DNA of 6,547 nucleotides from an uncultured Veillonella sp. (GTDB lineage: Bacteria > Bacillota_C > Negativicutes > Veillonellales > Veillonellaceae), in NCBI GenBank assembly GCA_900765235.1, contig CAAFRK010000024.1:1-6547 (forward strand). Direction: 5' to 3'. The notes under the pieces were generated by a model. The model made no database searches. It was not told the origin of the DNA and worked only from the letters and a program-made list of their open reading frames with translations. Both the position numbers and the translations under genes were made by a program. Below, in pieces: positions 6,313 to 6,547 of the stretch; within the stretch, counting starts at the first letter, position 1; each line of letters begins with the position of its first letter.

Positions 6313-6325
6313 AATGTTCGGAAAT
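6313..6325. promoter_or_regulatory. PurBox-like sequence (exact consensus match)
   Basis: AATGTTCGGAAAT matches all 13 positions of the reverse complement of the Firmicute PurR operator consensus AWWWCCGAACWWT. It lies between the last operon gene and its terminator, with no clear promoter around it and no inverted partner 16-17 bp upstream, which canonical sites in Bacillus have. The match is direct; its role as a PurR site in this organism is inference. Confidence 0.4.
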
Positions 6326-6332
6326 TAATTGG

Positions 6333-6380
6333 AAGAGGGTATCCTATCTATAAAGGTGGGATACCCTCTTTTTATTTTTT
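6333..6380 (+). terminator. Intrinsic terminator of the xpt operon
   Basis: A perfect 12-bp stem (6333-6344 with 6359-6370) with a 14-nt loop is followed by a T-rich tract to 6380. It is strong and one-directional. It ends transcription of xpt and the two paralogues. Confidence 0.93.
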
Positions 6381-6547
6381 GTAAAATATACATTAATACT
6401 TTAAAAGACCTAGGTTTGATAGAAGATGTGATTTTGTAAAAAAGAGTATATATTTCTAATCATATATTTTGAATAACGTCGATATAATTAAATTTAATTC
6501 TTTCGGAAAGTTCGGAATATAACGAATGATAAAAATATTTAATAAAA
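6381..6547. other. AT-rich non-coding end of the window
   Basis: No gene seen. A TATAAT at 6483-6488 could be a -10 element for a plus-strand gene starting beyond the window, although the matching -35 region is poor. The PurBox-like cluster lies just downstream of it. Confidence 0.4.
6500..6527. promoter_or_regulatory. Cluster of PurBox-like words near the right edge
   Basis: AAAGTTCGGAATA (6507-6519) matches 12 of 13 positions of the inverted PurBox consensus. It is flanked by TTTCGGAAA (6501-6509) and an inverted CGAA (6523-6526). It lies 12-40 bases past the TATAAT at 6483, where a bound repressor would block early transcription of a gene outside the window. The gap and order of TTCG then CGAA differ from the Bacillus arrangement. 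Confidence 0.4.

Noticed and set aside
6285..6380. T-box or other riboswitch in the hairpin region after the last gene
   Set aside because: AAGGTGGGATACC loosely resembles a T-box antiterminator, but the conserved T-box bases are absent. The perfect stem and T-run explain the region as a plain terminator.

Overview
The window looks like an AT-rich chromosomal segment from a Gram-positive-related bacterium, most likely a Negativicute such as Veillonella. The evidence is the clostridial-type single-chain PurL, a Bacillus-like xanthine phosphoribosyltransferase, strong AGGAGG-type ribosome binding sites and the codon choice. The genus is my inference from general resemblance; no database comparison was possible. 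All coding sequences look native and intact. I see no mobile element, CRISPR array, tRNA or rRNA.

Layout. The left half (1-3363, minus strand) is one long gene, purL, for phosphoribosylformylglycinamidine synthase. It runs off the left edge with 1121 codons visible, so the end of its glutaminase domain is missing. A 267-bp divergent intergenic region (3364-3630) follows. It holds a good purL promoter with a 24-bp inverted repeat over its -35 box, a second nested inverted repeat, and the start of a LysR-type regulator gene (3631-4536, plus strand). That gene ends in a strong intrinsic terminator. After a 200-bp gap with its own promoter comes a probable three-gene operon on the plus strand: xpt (4784-5359) and two small acidic paralogous proteins (5386-5835 and 5844-6284), which resemble the YbjN / type III secretion chaperone-like fold. 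A strong terminator closes the operon. The last 170 bases are AT-rich non-coding DNA that probably leads to a gene beyond the window.

How it fits together. PurL carries out the fourth step of de novo IMP synthesis, and Xpt salvages xanthine to XMP with PRPP. The segment therefore pairs de novo synthesis with salvage, with an uncharacterised LysR regulator between them that is well placed to control purL. Near the right end are one exact match (6313-6325) and one 12-of-13 match (6507-6519) to the Firmicute PurR operator (PurBox) consensus. This suggests that purine-responsive control also operates here, probably on a downstream gene outside the window. The least understood parts are the paralogue pair translationally linked to xpt and the repeat-rich purL/lysR intergenic region.
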